From Candidatus Methylobacter titanis (GTDB taxonomy: Bacteria; Pseudomonadota; Gammaproteobacteria; Methylococcales; Methylomonadaceae): a stretch of DNA of 38,473 nt. Made by a program: the position numbers and the translations under genes. The stretch is taken from assembly GCA_029946125.1 (NCBI GenBank), contig JAQSDX010000033.1, positions 1-38,473 on the forward strand. Direction: 5' to 3'. Positions 15,390 to 22,996 of this stretch are shown here, piece after piece; the stretch's first letter is position 1, and the number at the start of each line of letters is the position of its first letter. The notes under the pieces were generated by a model. That model searched no databases, was not told the origin of the DNA, and saw only the letters and a program-made list of their open reading frames with translations.

Positions 15390-15521
15390 TGCAGAATAAA
15401 GTTAATGTATTTTGCGTTCTCTGCTTGGGTTCCGAGCCGAAACAAGCTGAATCTATTTAAATGCCCTCCCAATATAATGGTTGGAGTGTTGAATTGAAAG
15501 ATTTCCTTTTTTAATAAATAT

Positions 15522-15546
15522 AAAGTTGATAAAATTACTAGGTTTA
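15522..15546 (+). promoter_or_regulatory. IscR type-1-like site upstream of grxD
   Basis: The segment around TTGATAAAATTACTAGGTTT resembles the degenerate IscR type-1 consensus (ATA-S-YYGACT-R-WWW-YA-S-TC-RR) and matches the element before erpA (33943-33966) in TTGA, AAA, TACT and GGT at the same spacing. It begins within a possible -10 (TATAAA, 15519-15524) whose -35 would be TTGAAA at 15494. Assignment to IscR is inference. Confidence 0.4.
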
Positions 15547-15567
15547 TTATTAATCGGGTGAATCATC

Positions 15568-15891
15568 ATGAGTGTTGTTGAAAGAATTAAAGACCAACTT
15601 GAAAATAATCAGGTTGTTTTATATATGAAAGGGTCGCCGGATTTTCCTCAATGCGGCTTTTCCGGCCAGACAGTTCAAATATTAGAAGCCTGTCATGCTA
15701 AATATAAGCACGTTAATATTTTCGAGGATCCTGAGCTTCGCGAGGCACTGAAAGAATATTCAAGCTGGCCGACCTATCCGCAGCTTTATATCGGCGGCGA
15801 ATTGGTCGGCGGCTGCGATATTGTTATCGGTCTGTATCAAAAGGGTGAACTTGCAAAAATGCTGGCTGAGGCGGGTGCTGTAGCGGAGTAA
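15568..15891 (+). CDS. grxD: Monothiol glutaredoxin Grx4 family
   Basis: 107-residue single-domain monothiol glutaredoxin with the CGFS active site (C29 in FPQCGFSGQTV), the WPTYPQLYIGGELVGGCDI glutathione-binding stretch and length equal to E. coli GrxD (115). Such proteins hold a [2Fe-2S] cluster between two monomers and glutathione and deliver it to Fe-S assembly targets in the cytoplasm. GGGTGA precedes the ATG. Convergent rnt follows, and grxD and rnt are near each other in E. coli too. An IscR-like site upstream suggests Fe-S-responsive control. Confidence 0.95.
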   Translation: MSVVERIKDQLENNQVVLYMKGSPDFPQCGFSGQTVQILEACHAKYKHVNIFEDPELREALKEYSSWPTYPQLYIGGELVGGCDIVIGLYQKGELAKMLAEAGAVAE

Positions 15892-15897
15892 GGTATG

Positions 15898-15952
15898 GCA
15901 CGCGGATGACGTGGATTTTTATGGAAAAGTCCGTCATTCGTGTGCTTGTTTT
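15898..15952 (+). terminator. Probable terminator after grxD
   Basis: Imperfect 14-bp inverted repeat GCACGCGGATGACG (15898-15911) and CGTCATTCGTGTGC (15932-15945) with a 20-base loop, followed by TTGTTTTT. It lies between convergent grxD and rnt. Confidence 0.5.
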
Positions 15953-15957
15953 TGTCA

Positions 15958-16581
15958 TCAACTAGCAATCGACTCCAGTTGTTTCCATCGATTGACTATC
16001 ATACAGAATAATTCTGCTGTTTTTTCCGCGTCATAGAGCGCTGCATGTGCTTTTTCGTTATCCCAGTCTAATCCTGCCGTTTGGGCGATTTTTGCCAATA
16101 CGGTCTGTTGATAGGCCAATCCCCCTAATGTTGCGGTATCGAAGGTACTGAACGGATGAAAAGGACTGCGTTTTATTTGGGTTCTTTGAATGGCTGCATT
16201 TAAGAAGCCGATGTCGAAAGCCGGGTTGTGTCCGACCAGAATTGCCCGAGTACAATTGTTACGCTTGACGGCCTCTTTAATCGGTTTAAACAGCATGTGC
16301 AGTGCCTCTTTTTCGTCGATCGCCATGCGAAATGGGTGGTGCGGGTCTATGCCGTTAAACTTGAGTGCGGCAGCATCGAGTTCGGAGTTTTTAAAGGGAA
16401 TAACGTGTGTGGTATAACGTTCGGTAATTTCCAGATCACCGTTACCGTCAAATTCAACGATGACGGCCGCAATTTCCAGCAATGCATTTTTTTTGGGATT
16501 AAATCCGGCTGTTTCTATGTCGACGACTACCGGGAGGTAACCGCGGAAGCGTTTGTCTAAGGGAGTTACAGGTGTATCCAT
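15958..16581 (-). CDS. rnt: Ribonuclease T
   Basis: 207-residue DEDDh 3'-5' exoribonuclease that trims the CCA ends of tRNA and other stable RNA precursors. Catalytic positions are D21 and E23 in VVDIETAGF, the aspartate of GHNPAFDIGFLN, and the HAALYDAEKTA segment with the His and last Asp. Length is close to E. coli RNase T (215). The N-terminal basic stretch (LDKRFRGYLP) belongs to the RNA-binding surface in known structures. It is convergent with grxD, and its 5' end faces mlaA with a 118-base gap. Confidence 0.95.
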   Translation of the reverse strand: MDTPVTPLDKRFRGYLPVVVDIETAGFNPKKNALLEIAAVIVEFDGNGDLEITERYTTHVIPFKNSELDAAALKFNGIDPHHPFRMAIDEKEALHMLFKPIKEAVKRNNCTRAILVGHNPAFDIGFLNAAIQRTQIKRSPFHPFSTFDTATLGGLAYQQTVLAKIAQTAGLDWDNEKAHAALYDAEKTAELFCMIVNRWKQLESIAS

Positions 16582-16699
16582 TTTTTAAAGTTTGCCAAGA
16601 AGTGCTGAAATGATGGGGGAATAAATGCGGTAATTTATGATATGTTACGCGAAAGTTTACTCAATTATAAAAAATAATAGCAAAAGTAGAGAGAATGTA

Positions 16700-17461
16700 A
16701 TGCAACAGAAAAAATTAATGACCCCGCTTGGATTTCTCGTTTTATTGAGTACGTTGGGAGGATGCGCGACTGTTGCCAATGACCCTAAAGATCCATACGA
16801 AGAATGGAATAGGGGCGTGCAATCGTTTAATGACAATCTTGACGATTATGCAATGAAGCCTATTGCCAAGGGTTATCGCTGGATAACGCCATCGTTTGTT
16901 GATCAGGGAGTGACTAATTTCTTTGGTAATATTAGAGATATAGGTGTGACAATTAATGATCTGTTGCAGTGTAAAATAGAGCAAACCGGTATGGATGGCT
17001 CGCGTTTTCTGGTTAATAGTATTGCCGGTATTGGCGGTTTGGTTGATGTTGCAAGCCTAATTGATTTGCCCAAACATAATGAAGATTTCGATCAAACCAT
17101 GGGCGTTTGGGGGGTGCCGATGGGGCCTTATCTGGTGTTGCCGTTTTTTGGCCCCAGTTCTCCTCGTGGCGTGGGTGGTCTGGTCGGCGATGCGGCGATG
17201 AATCCTATTAGCTATATTGATAGTGGCATTATCACCGGCAGTCTGTTTGCGTTGAATGCCGCTGACTTACGGGCAGACAATCTGGACACCGAAAAAATTG
17301 CCTCGGAAGCGGCTGTAGATCGGTATGCGTTTTTTAAAAGTGCCTATTTTCAGCAGCGTGAATATCTGATTCACGATGGCAATTTGCCGGAAGGAGTGGA
17401 TCTGCTGGATCTTGATGAGGACTTTAATGAAGATAATTTGGCTCCGGTTAAACCGTATTAA
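16700..17461 (+). CDS. mlaA: Outer-membrane phospholipid-retrieval lipoprotein MlaA (VacJ)
   Basis: 253-residue lipoprotein that removes misplaced phospholipids from the outer leaflet of the outer membrane and hands them to MlaC. I start at the ATG at 16700, which has GAGAGAA before it and gives a clean lipoprotein signal ending LGGC (C22). A start at 16637 would put 21 odd residues ahead of the signal. Family features: DPYEEWNRGVQSFND, the NFFGNIRDIGVTINDLLQ helix, DFDQTMGVWGVPMGPYLVLPFFGPSSPR, and an acidic C-terminal tail. No mlaBCDEF genes are near, as in E. coli. Confidence 0.95.
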   Translation: MQQKKLMTPLGFLVLLSTLGGCATVANDPKDPYEEWNRGVQSFNDNLDDYAMKPIAKGYRWITPSFVDQGVTNFFGNIRDIGVTINDLLQCKIEQTGMDGSRFLVNSIAGIGGLVDVASLIDLPKHNEDFDQTMGVWGVPMGPYLVLPFFGPSSPRGVGGLVGDAAMNPISYIDSGIITGSLFALNAADLRADNLDTEKIASEAAVDRYAFFKSAYFQQREYLIHDGNLPEGVDLLDLDEDFNEDNLAPVKPY

Positions 17462-17504
17462 AAATCAGGCGAAGGGCGAAAAAATACGTTATTACCTCGA
17501 AAAA

Positions 17505-17528
17505 GTAGGGCGCGCCGCGCGCGCCTTT
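17505..17528. terminator. Bidirectional terminator-like GC hairpin between mlaA and pyrC
   Basis: GTAGGGCGCGC and GCGCGCGCCT form a very GC-rich stem, with TTTT following on the plus strand and CTTTTT on the minus strand. It lies between convergent mlaA and pyrC. A related GGCGCG/CGTCCTAC motif recurs at about 17560-17582, so this may be an altered copy of the 1118 palindrome. Confidence 0.5.
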
Positions 17529-17601
17529 TCCTCAGATTTGGATTAAATTGACGCTCATCTCTGGCGCGCTGCACGTCCTACGCTTGTCGTTTGCCGGCAG
17601 A

Positions 17602-18633
17602 TTATTGTAACTTCCACCCCAACTCTTCGTTGGCCTTGAGCGGCGTGATGGACAGGTTACCCTCTCCATAAGTAGGCGGCACTTTCCAGGCGGTTTTTTC
17701 CAGCGTGACCGTGCCTGAGTTCCTGGGCAAACGGTAAAAATCAGCACCGTAAAAACTGGCGAAGCCTTCCAGTTTGTCCAAGGCGTCCGCCCGCTCAAAT
17801 GCTTCCGCGTATAGCTCCAAAGCTGCATGAGCGCTGTAACATCCGGCGCAACCGCAGGCGGTTTCCTTTAATGAAGTCAGATGCGGAGCACTGTCTGTGC
17901 CCAGAAAAAATTTTGGATTGCCGCTGGTCGCGGCCTCGACCAATGCCAAACGATGAGACTCGCGTTTAATAATCGGCAGGCAGTAATAGTGCGGTCTGAT
18001 GCCGCCAGCCAGGAGCGCATTGCGGTTAAACAGTAAATGTTGGGGGGTAATGGTCGCAGCAACATTTGTGCTGGATGCTTGTACAAACTGCACGGCTTCA
18101 GCGGTGGTTACATGCTCAAGCACGATGCGCAAACCGGGAAAATTATCGGTGATGTCGGTAAGATAGGTGTCGATAAATGCCCGTTCCCGGTCAAAAATAT
18201 CGCAAGCGTCATCGGTGACTTCGCCATGAATCAGCAGCGGGATGTCCAGTCGCTCCATTGCCGCCAATAACGGATAAATCGCCTTGATGTCAGCGACGCC
18301 GGAATCGGAATTGGTGGTCGCACCTGCCGGATAAAGTTTAAAGGCATGGATATGTTCGGATGCGGCGGCTTTTTTTATTTCAGCCTCGGTCGTCGAACCG
18401 GTCAGATACAGCGTCATCAGCGGTGCAAAATCCAGTTCGGCAGGAATGGCTTGCAGAATTTCTTCCCGATAAGTCAAGGCCTGAGCGACCGTAGTTACCG
18501 GCGGCTTGAGGTTGGGCATGATGATCGCGCGGGCAAATTGCCTGGCGGTATGCGGCAGAACGGTTTTTAAAACGGCCCCGTTTCTGACGTGTAAATGCAG
18601 GTCATCCGGTTTGGTGATGGTTATTGTTTTCAT
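17602..18633 (-). CDS. pyrC: Dihydroorotase, class II
   Basis: 343-residue zinc amidohydrolase closing carbamoyl-aspartate to dihydroorotate in pyrimidine synthesis. Residues seen: H13 and H15 (DDLHLH), the carboxylated lysine in HAFKLYPAG near residue 98, zinc histidines in LLIHGE and LEHVTT, and the catalytic aspartate in GTDSAPH near 246. The loop GIRPHYYCLP and overall length match E. coli PyrC (348). The Cys-rich CGCAGCY patch after GTDSAPH is common in the class. No clear ribosome binding site precedes the ATG. It stands alone, divergent from fmdB. Confidence 0.96.
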   Translation of the reverse strand: MKTITITKPDDLHLHVRNGAVLKTVLPHTARQFARAIIMPNLKPPVTTVAQALTYREEILQAIPAELDFAPLMTLYLTGSTTEAEIKKAAASEHIHAFKLYPAGATTNSDSGVADIKAIYPLLAAMERLDIPLLIHGEVTDDACDIFDRERAFIDTYLTDITDNFPGLRIVLEHVTTAEAVQFVQASSTNVAATITPQHLLFNRNALLAGGIRPHYYCLPIIKRESHRLALVEAATSGNPKFFLGTDSAPHLTSLKETACGCAGCYSAHAALELYAEAFERADALDKLEGFASFYGADFYRLPRNSGTVTLEKTAWKVPPTYGEGNLSITPLKANEELGWKLQ

Positions 18634-18740
18634 TATTGAAGGTAAATTCTGTAAAATAGGCGGTTATTTTATAGTAAGTGTCTTGAAAAACTAAACATAG
18701 CACTTATCGTAGCTATTATTTTTTGTTATCGGAGCGGTAA

Positions 18741-19007
18741 ATGCCAATATACGAGTACCAATGTCAATCATGCGGTCATGAGCACGAAGCGCTACAAAAA
18801 CTCAGCGCCGAGCCTCTCATTACCTGCCCGGCCTGTAGCAAGCCGGAATTAATGAAGAAGATTTCTGCGGCGGGATTCCGATTAAAAGGCAGCGGCTGGT
18901 ACGAAACTGATTTTAAGAGCGGCACCAAAAAAAATATAGCGGGCGAGGCGAGTAGTCCGAGTTCCGCACCATCCTCCGGCGGCTGTTCAGGCGGCGGTTG
19001 TAAATAG
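18741..19007 (+). CDS. FmdB-type zinc ribbon protein
   Basis: 88-residue protein with the FmdB zinc ribbon at the N-terminus: MPIYEYQC plus CGHEHEALQKLS, and a second CPAC pair giving four cysteines. Then comes the family's SAAGFRLKGSGWYETDF and a Ser/Gly tail ending in GGCSGGGCK. Function is not established; regulatory or assembly roles have been suggested for relatives. It lies directly before aspS, a neighbourhood I recall in many proteobacteria, with GGAG before the ATG. The hairpin between the two genes may reduce read-through into aspS. Confidence 0.9.
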   Translation: MPIYEYQCQSCGHEHEALQKLSAEPLITCPACSKPELMKKISAAGFRLKGSGWYETDFKSGTKKNIAGEASSPSSAPSSGGCSGGGCK

Positions 19008-19020
19008 TAAAGCAGGCGAA

Positions 19021-19080
19021 GGCCTCAAGGCGAAAGGCAAAAAAAAAGGCTTTCTCCTTGAGCCTTTCGCCTTTTATCTT
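19021..19080 (+). terminator. Long imperfect stem-loop between fmdB and aspS
   Basis: GGCCTCAAGGCGAAAGGC (19021-19038) pairs imperfectly with GGCTTTCTCCTTGAGCC (19048-19064) across an A-rich loop. TTTCGCCTTTT follows. An alternative 12-bp perfect pairing (AAGGCGAAAGGC with GCCTTTCGCCTT) overlaps it, so two mutually exclusive folds are possible. It may act as a weak terminator or attenuator; the arms belong to the GGCGAAAGGC repeat family of this window. Confidence 0.45.
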
Positions 19081-19103
19081 AATCAAATCAACAGGGAAAA
19101 TTT

Positions 19104-20897
19104 ATGCGTACTCACATGTGCGGAGTATTAAACACACAACAGCTGGACGAAACGGTTTCAATCTGCGGTTGGGTACATAGACGCCGCGACCACGGCGGCG
19201 TTATTTTTATCGACCTCAGAGACCGCGCCGGCTTAGTACAAGTCGTGGTTGATCCCGACATGGCTGATATTTTCGCGATTGCTGAAAGCGTCCGCAGTGA
19301 ATATGTATTAAGAATTACCGGATTGGTTCGCCACCGTCCCGAAGGCACGGTTAATGCCAATATGCATTCCGGTGCGATTGAAATACTGGCTAAGGACATC
19401 GAAGTCCTGAACGAGTCGGAAACCCCGCCGTTCCCGGTGGAAAGCGAGATCGAAGTTAACGAAGAACTGCGCTTGCGCTATCGTTATATCGATTTGCGCC
19501 GTACCGTAATGCAGGAAAAAATGAAAGTGCGCCGCGATGTGACGCGGGTGTTAAGGAACTTTCTTGATGACAACGAGTTCTTCGAGATTGAAACGCCTTA
19601 CCTGACCAAAGCGACACCCGAAGGCGCGCGCGATTACATCGTACCAAGCCGTACCCACGAAAACTCGTTTTTCGCGCTGCCGCAATCGCCGCAATTATAC
19701 AAGCAGATGTTGATGGTGGCGGGCATGGATCGCTATTATCAGGTCGTGCGTTGTTTCCGCGATGAAGATTTGCGCGCCGACCGTCAGCCTGAATTCACCC
19801 AGCTGGATATCGAAACCTCGTTCATGAATGAAAACGAAATCATGCACATCATGGAGGAAATGATCCGGCAGTTGTTCATCAAAGTGATCGGCGTGAATCT
19901 GGGCGACAAATTTCCGCGTATAACTCATCAGGAATCCGTATCACGTTACGGCGTTGATAGGCCTGATTTGCGAATTCCGCTGGAATTGGTCGATATTGCC
20001 GAGGACATGAAGGATGTCGATTTCAAAGTTTTCTCGGCACCGGCTAACGACCCGAAAGGCCGTGTCGTGGCGATGCGCGTACCGAATGCAGGCGATTTAA
20101 GCCGCAAAGACATTGATGCGCTGACCAAGTATGTCAGCATTTACGGCGCACGCGGTTTGGCTTATATCAAGGTTAACGATCTTGCCGCCGGTGTCGATGG
20201 TTTGCAATCGCCTATCGTTAAATTCGCCCCTGCTGAAGTGTGGGACAGTGTGTTGGCTAAAACCGGCGCACAAAACGGCGATTTAATCTTCTTCGGCGCG
20301 GATAAAGCCAATATCGTGAATGAAGCAATGGGCGCGTTGCGGGTCAAACTGGGACATGATCTTAATTTGATTGAAGGCGAGTGGAAACCGGTTTGGGTGA
20401 TCGACTTCCCGATGTTCGACTGGGATGAGAAAAGTCAGCGTTGGAATGCGATCCACCACCCGTTCACCGCACCTAGTTGCTCGGTTGAAGAGTTGGTAGC
20501 CAATCCGGGTACGGCCTTGTCACGCGCTTACGATTTGGTGTTGAACGGCACCGAAGTCGGCGGCGGTTCAATTCGTATCAATCGTACGTCCATGCAACAA
20601 ACCGTATTTGAAATTTTGGGCATCGGCGAAGACGAAGCCAGGGAAAAATTCGGCTTCCTGTTGGATGCATTGAAATACGGCGCACCTCCGCATGGCGGCC
20701 TTGCTTTCGGCCTTGATCGTTTGGTGATGCTGATGACTGGATCGAGTTCTATCCGTGACGTAATCGCTTTCCCCAAGACGCAATCGGCGGCTTGTCCTTT
20801 AGTCAGCGCACCGGCGGTAGTGACGGATGAGCAATTGAAAGAGCTGGGTATTCGCTTGATTAAGCCAGCGGGAAAAGAAAAAGCTAAGCAGGATTAA
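19104..20897 (+). CDS. aspS: Aspartyl-tRNA synthetase
   Basis: 597-residue class IIb synthetase. The OB-fold anticodon domain spans residues 1-105 ([23 protein letters not shown]), motif 2 is [19 protein letters not shown] near residue 218, a bacterial GAD insertion covers about 285-420, and motif 3 is [12 protein letters not shown] near 530. Length equals E. coli AspRS (590). Whether it is strictly tRNA-Asp specific or also charges tRNA-Asn cannot be settled here. AGGGAAAA precedes the ATG. In many relatives ruvC or yebC follows aspS; here nadA does. Confidence 0.97.
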   Translation: MRTHMCGVLNTQQLDETVSICGWVHRRRDHGGVIFIDLRDRAGLVQVVVDPDMADIFAIAESVRSEYVLRITGLVRHRPEGTVNANMHSGAIEILAKDIEVLNESETPPFPVESEIEVNEELRLRYRYIDLRRTVMQEKMKVRRDVTRVLRNFLDDNEFFEIETPYLTKATPEGARDYIVPSRTHENSFFALPQSPQLYKQMLMVAGMDRYYQVVRCFRDEDLRADRQPEFTQLDIETSFMNENEIMHIMEEMIRQLFIKVIGVNLGDKFPRITHQESVSRYGVDRPDLRIPLELVDIAEDMKDVDFKVFSAPANDPKGRVVAMRVPNAGDLSRKDIDALTKYVSIYGARGLAYIKVNDLAAGVDGLQSPIVKFAPAEVWDSVLAKTGAQNGDLIFFGADKANIVNEAMGALRVKLGHDLNLIEGEWKPVWVIDFPMFDWDEKSQRWNAIHHPFTAPSCSVEELVANPGTALSRAYDLVLNGTEVGGGSIRINRTSMQQTVFEILGIGEDEAREKFGFLLDALKYGAPPHGGLAFGLDRLVMLMTGSSSIRDVIAFPKTQSAACPLVSAPAVVTDEQLKELGIRLIKPAGKEKAKQD

Positions 20898-20916
20898 GGC
20901 TGCTTATTTTTGTATT

Positions 20917-20950
20917 GTTTACCACGAAGGGTACACTCTTGGTGGTAAAC
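20917..20950 (+). promoter_or_regulatory. 9-bp inverted repeat before nadA
   Basis: GTTTACCAC (20917-20925) and GTGGTAAAC (20942-20950) around a 16-base centre that is itself partly self-complementary. There is no T-run, so it is not a clear terminator of aspS. An operator or leader hairpin for nadA 40 bases downstream is possible. Confidence 0.4.
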
Positions 20951-20990
20951 AAATTTTACCGAAGTAATTCTCCCTAGAGGAGTATCATTT

Positions 20991-22088
20991 ATGACCAATA
21001 CCCCATTTCCGATTCAAGATTATGCCTTACTCAGCGATGAGGAATGCGATGCCCGGATTATCGCTGCCAAAGCAAAACTTGGCCGTCGTTGCGTAGTCCT
21101 TGGCCATCATTATCAGCGCGATGAAGTGTTCAAACACGCCGATTTTTCCGGTGATTCGCTAAAACTGTCCCGAGATGCGGCGCAATCCGATGCCGAATAC
21201 ATCGTATTTTGCGGCGTGCATTTTATGGCCGAAGTCGCCGATATATTGTCCCGTCCGGAGCAGATTGCAATCTTGCCGGATATGGCGGCAGGTTGTTCGA
21301 TGGCCGATATGGCCAATCTGATCAAGGTGCAAAAGTGCTGGGATGAATTGGCGCAAATAATTGGCGTGGAAGCCGAAGTTACCCCGGTTACCTATATCAA
21401 CTCGGCGGCCGACCTTAAAGCCTTTTGCGGCAAGCATGACGGCATCGTCTGCACCTCGTCAAATGCCCAGAAAATATTGGAATGGAGCTTTGCCAAAAAA
21501 CCGAAAGTGCTGTTTTTTCCCGACCAGCATTTAGGCCGCAATACCGGTTATGGCATGAGCATTCCGTTGGAACAGATGGTCACCTGGGATTTCACCAAGC
21601 CGATGGGCGGTTTGACCGAGGAGCAAATCCGCAACGCAAAAATCATCCTTTGGAACGGTTTTTGTTCGGTGCATCAGGTATTCAAGCCGGAACAGATTGA
21701 TGAATTTTTGAAGCGCTTTCCTGAAACCAAAGTCATTGCGCACCCGGAAGCCTCGTTTGAGGTGTGCCAAAAATCGGATTATATCGGTTCCACCGAGTAC
21801 ATTTTAAAAACCGTGCGCGAAGCCGAACCCAACACCCGCTGGCTGGTGGCGACGGAACTCAATCTGGTCAACCGCCTGCACGAAGAGTGCAAGGCGCAGG
21901 GTAAAAACGTACATTTTATGTCGCCTACACTGTGTATGTGCTCGACCATGTTCAGAACCGACCCGCAACATTTGGCCTGGGTGCTGGAAAACCTGGCCGC
22001 AGGGCAGGTAGTTAACCGGATTTCGGTGCCTGAGGACGTAGCAAAGTACGCTAAAAAAGCGTTGGATAACATGTTGGAGGTAAAGTAA
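20991..22088 (+). CDS. nadA: Quinolinate synthase NadA
   Basis: 365-residue [4Fe-4S] enzyme that joins iminoaspartate and dihydroxyacetone phosphate to quinolinate in de novo NAD synthesis. Three pseudo-repeated domains are visible. Cluster cysteines lie in VFCGVHFMAEVADIL, in NGFCSVHQ and in the C-terminal CMCSTMF segment. Substrate-side motifs are GHHYQRDEV, DFSGDSLKLS and AHPEASFEV. An excellent ribosome binding site (GAGGAGT) precedes the ATG. The stop codon overlaps the start of the next gene by one base. nadB and nadC are not in the window. Confidence 0.97.
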   Translation: MTNTPFPIQDYALLSDEECDARIIAAKAKLGRRCVVLGHHYQRDEVFKHADFSGDSLKLSRDAAQSDAEYIVFCGVHFMAEVADILSRPEQIAILPDMAAGCSMADMANLIKVQKCWDELAQIIGVEAEVTPVTYINSAADLKAFCGKHDGIVCTSSNAQKILEWSFAKKPKVLFFPDQHLGRNTGYGMSIPLEQMVTWDFTKPMGGLTEEQIRNAKIILWNGFCSVHQVFKPEQIDEFLKRFPETKVIAHPEASFEVCQKSDYIGSTEYILKTVREAEPNTRWLVATELNLVNRLHEECKAQGKNVHFMSPTLCMCSTMFRTDPQHLAWVLENLAAGQVVNRISVPEDVAKYAKKALDNMLEVK

Positions 22089-22432
22089 TGTCGGTAGATT
22101 TTAATCGCTTAAAGCATTTTTCCATGACTTATGTGTTTACGGATGGAGAAGATATAGCCTGCGAATATGAGCAAACAGAACAAGGTCCCGTCGTTGCCCC
22201 CGATGGCAACAGCATCAGTTTCAGCTTAAGAAATATCGACCCAAACGAAGACAAAGCGTGTTATTCGGTCGTTCTGGTCAAAGAGGGCGATGACGAATTT
22301 TATATCAAGTCCGATTATTTTGACGATGCCGCCGAGCCTTACCCGCTGGATGTGGAGATTTCCGATGACGATGTAAAATTCATCCTGGAAGGCGAGGATG
22401 AGGATATGTATTTATACGGCTTTTTTGAGTAA
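22088..22432 (+). CDS. Acidic hypothetical protein coupled to nadA
   Basis: 114 residues, no recognised family. The ATG overlaps the nadA stop (TAATG), so translation is coupled and co-expression is near certain. The sequence is strongly acidic, especially at the C-terminus (EISDDDVKF, EGEDEDMY), has no signal peptide or membrane segment and looks like a compact beta-rich cytoplasmic fold (FSMTYVFTDGEDIACEYEQ, KACYSVVLVKEGDDEFYIKSD). The position suggests a role near NAD synthesis or Fe-S protection of NadA, which is inference only. Confidence 0.75.
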   Translation: MSVDFNRLKHFSMTYVFTDGEDIACEYEQTEQGPVVAPDGNSISFSLRNIDPNEDKACYSVVLVKEGDDEFYIKSDYFDDAAEPYPLDVEISDDDVKFILEGEDEDMYLYGFFE

Positions 22433-22483
22433 AGTCTCTTGACGATGGCGGATTACTGACCTAAAGAGACATTGTGAGTAGCT

Positions 22484-22525
22484 GGAGTGCAAGCTCTGCT
22501 TGCGAACAAGCAAAGCCTGTACTCC
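22484..22525. repeat. Imperfect palindrome, copy B of a dispersed repeat
   Basis: GGAGTGCAAGCTCTGCTTG on the left and CAAGCAAAGCCTGTACTCC on the right pair over most positions. Same left arm as the copy at 12254-12297. It lies between the nadA-coupled gene and the convergent DUF2897-type gene. Confidence 0.55.
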
Positions 22526-22533
22526 GGGTTTAG

Positions 22534-22665
22534 TTATTCATCATCATCTTCATAAGGTTGCGCCTTTACCTTATCAGGAATTTTCGGTATTTTAGCTGAG
22601 CGCAACAGTATCAATGCGCTGCCCAAAACAAACAGCACTATGACTATAAACAACACTATCCACAT
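22534..22665 (-). CDS. Small single-pass membrane protein (DUF2897-like)
   Basis: 43-residue microprotein: MWIVLFIVIVLFVLGSALILL forms one membrane helix, followed by a basic Pro-containing stretch (KIPKIPDKVKAQ) and an acidic end (YEDDDE). I start at the ATG at 22665 because AGGAGAA precedes it at the right distance; the frame is open 33 codons further up without such a site. Layout fits the DUF2897 family of gammaproteobacterial inner-membrane microproteins, function unknown. It is divergent from the U32 peptidase gene. Confidence 0.65.
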   Translation of the reverse strand: MWIVLFIVIVLFVLGSALILLRSAKIPKIPDKVKAQPYEDDDE

Positions 22666-22768
22666 TGCATTTCTCCTGTTTTTGGCTTGCCTAAGCCGGT
22701 TACGATAGAATACCGCTACCTGGATTATTGACCTACTCAACATGACAAATATGTCTGGAACCAATTTA

Positions 22769-22996
22769 CATTTACCCGAAGGGCGTCAGGAAGGACAGTC
22801 TGACGTGACCAATCCGCCGGCAGCGGATTTACATTTACCCGAAGGGCGCAGGGCAGGGCAGCCCTGCGTGACCAATCCGCCGGGAGCGGATTTGCATTTA
22901 CCCGAAGGGCGCAGGGCAGGACAGCCCTGCGTGACCAATCCGCCGGGAGCGGATTTGCATTTACCCGAAGGGCGCAGGGCAGGACAGCCCTGCGTG
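22769..22996 (+). repeat. Four 63-bp tandem repeats with two hairpins per unit
   Basis: Units begin at 22769, 22832, 22895 and 22958 (each with CATTTACCCGAAGGGCG); the last is cut after CCCTGCGTG at 22996, which abuts the U32 peptidase core. The 63-bp period is 21 codons and both strands stay open. Each unit carries GCAGGGC/GCCCTGC and AATCCGC/GCGGATT dyads. The first unit has GTCAG/CTGAC instead, with compensating changes that keep three base pairs. The core would be translated as LHLPEGRRAGQPCVTNPP per unit if the upstream ATG (22742) were used. Confidence 0.9.

Noticed and set aside
20917-20950. Terminator of aspS
   Set aside because: The inverted repeat lacks a T-run on its 3' side, so I list it only as a possible operator or leader hairpin.
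22769-22996. CRISPR array
   Set aside because: The units are directly adjoining with no unique spacers, each contains two internal dyads, and no cas gene is near.
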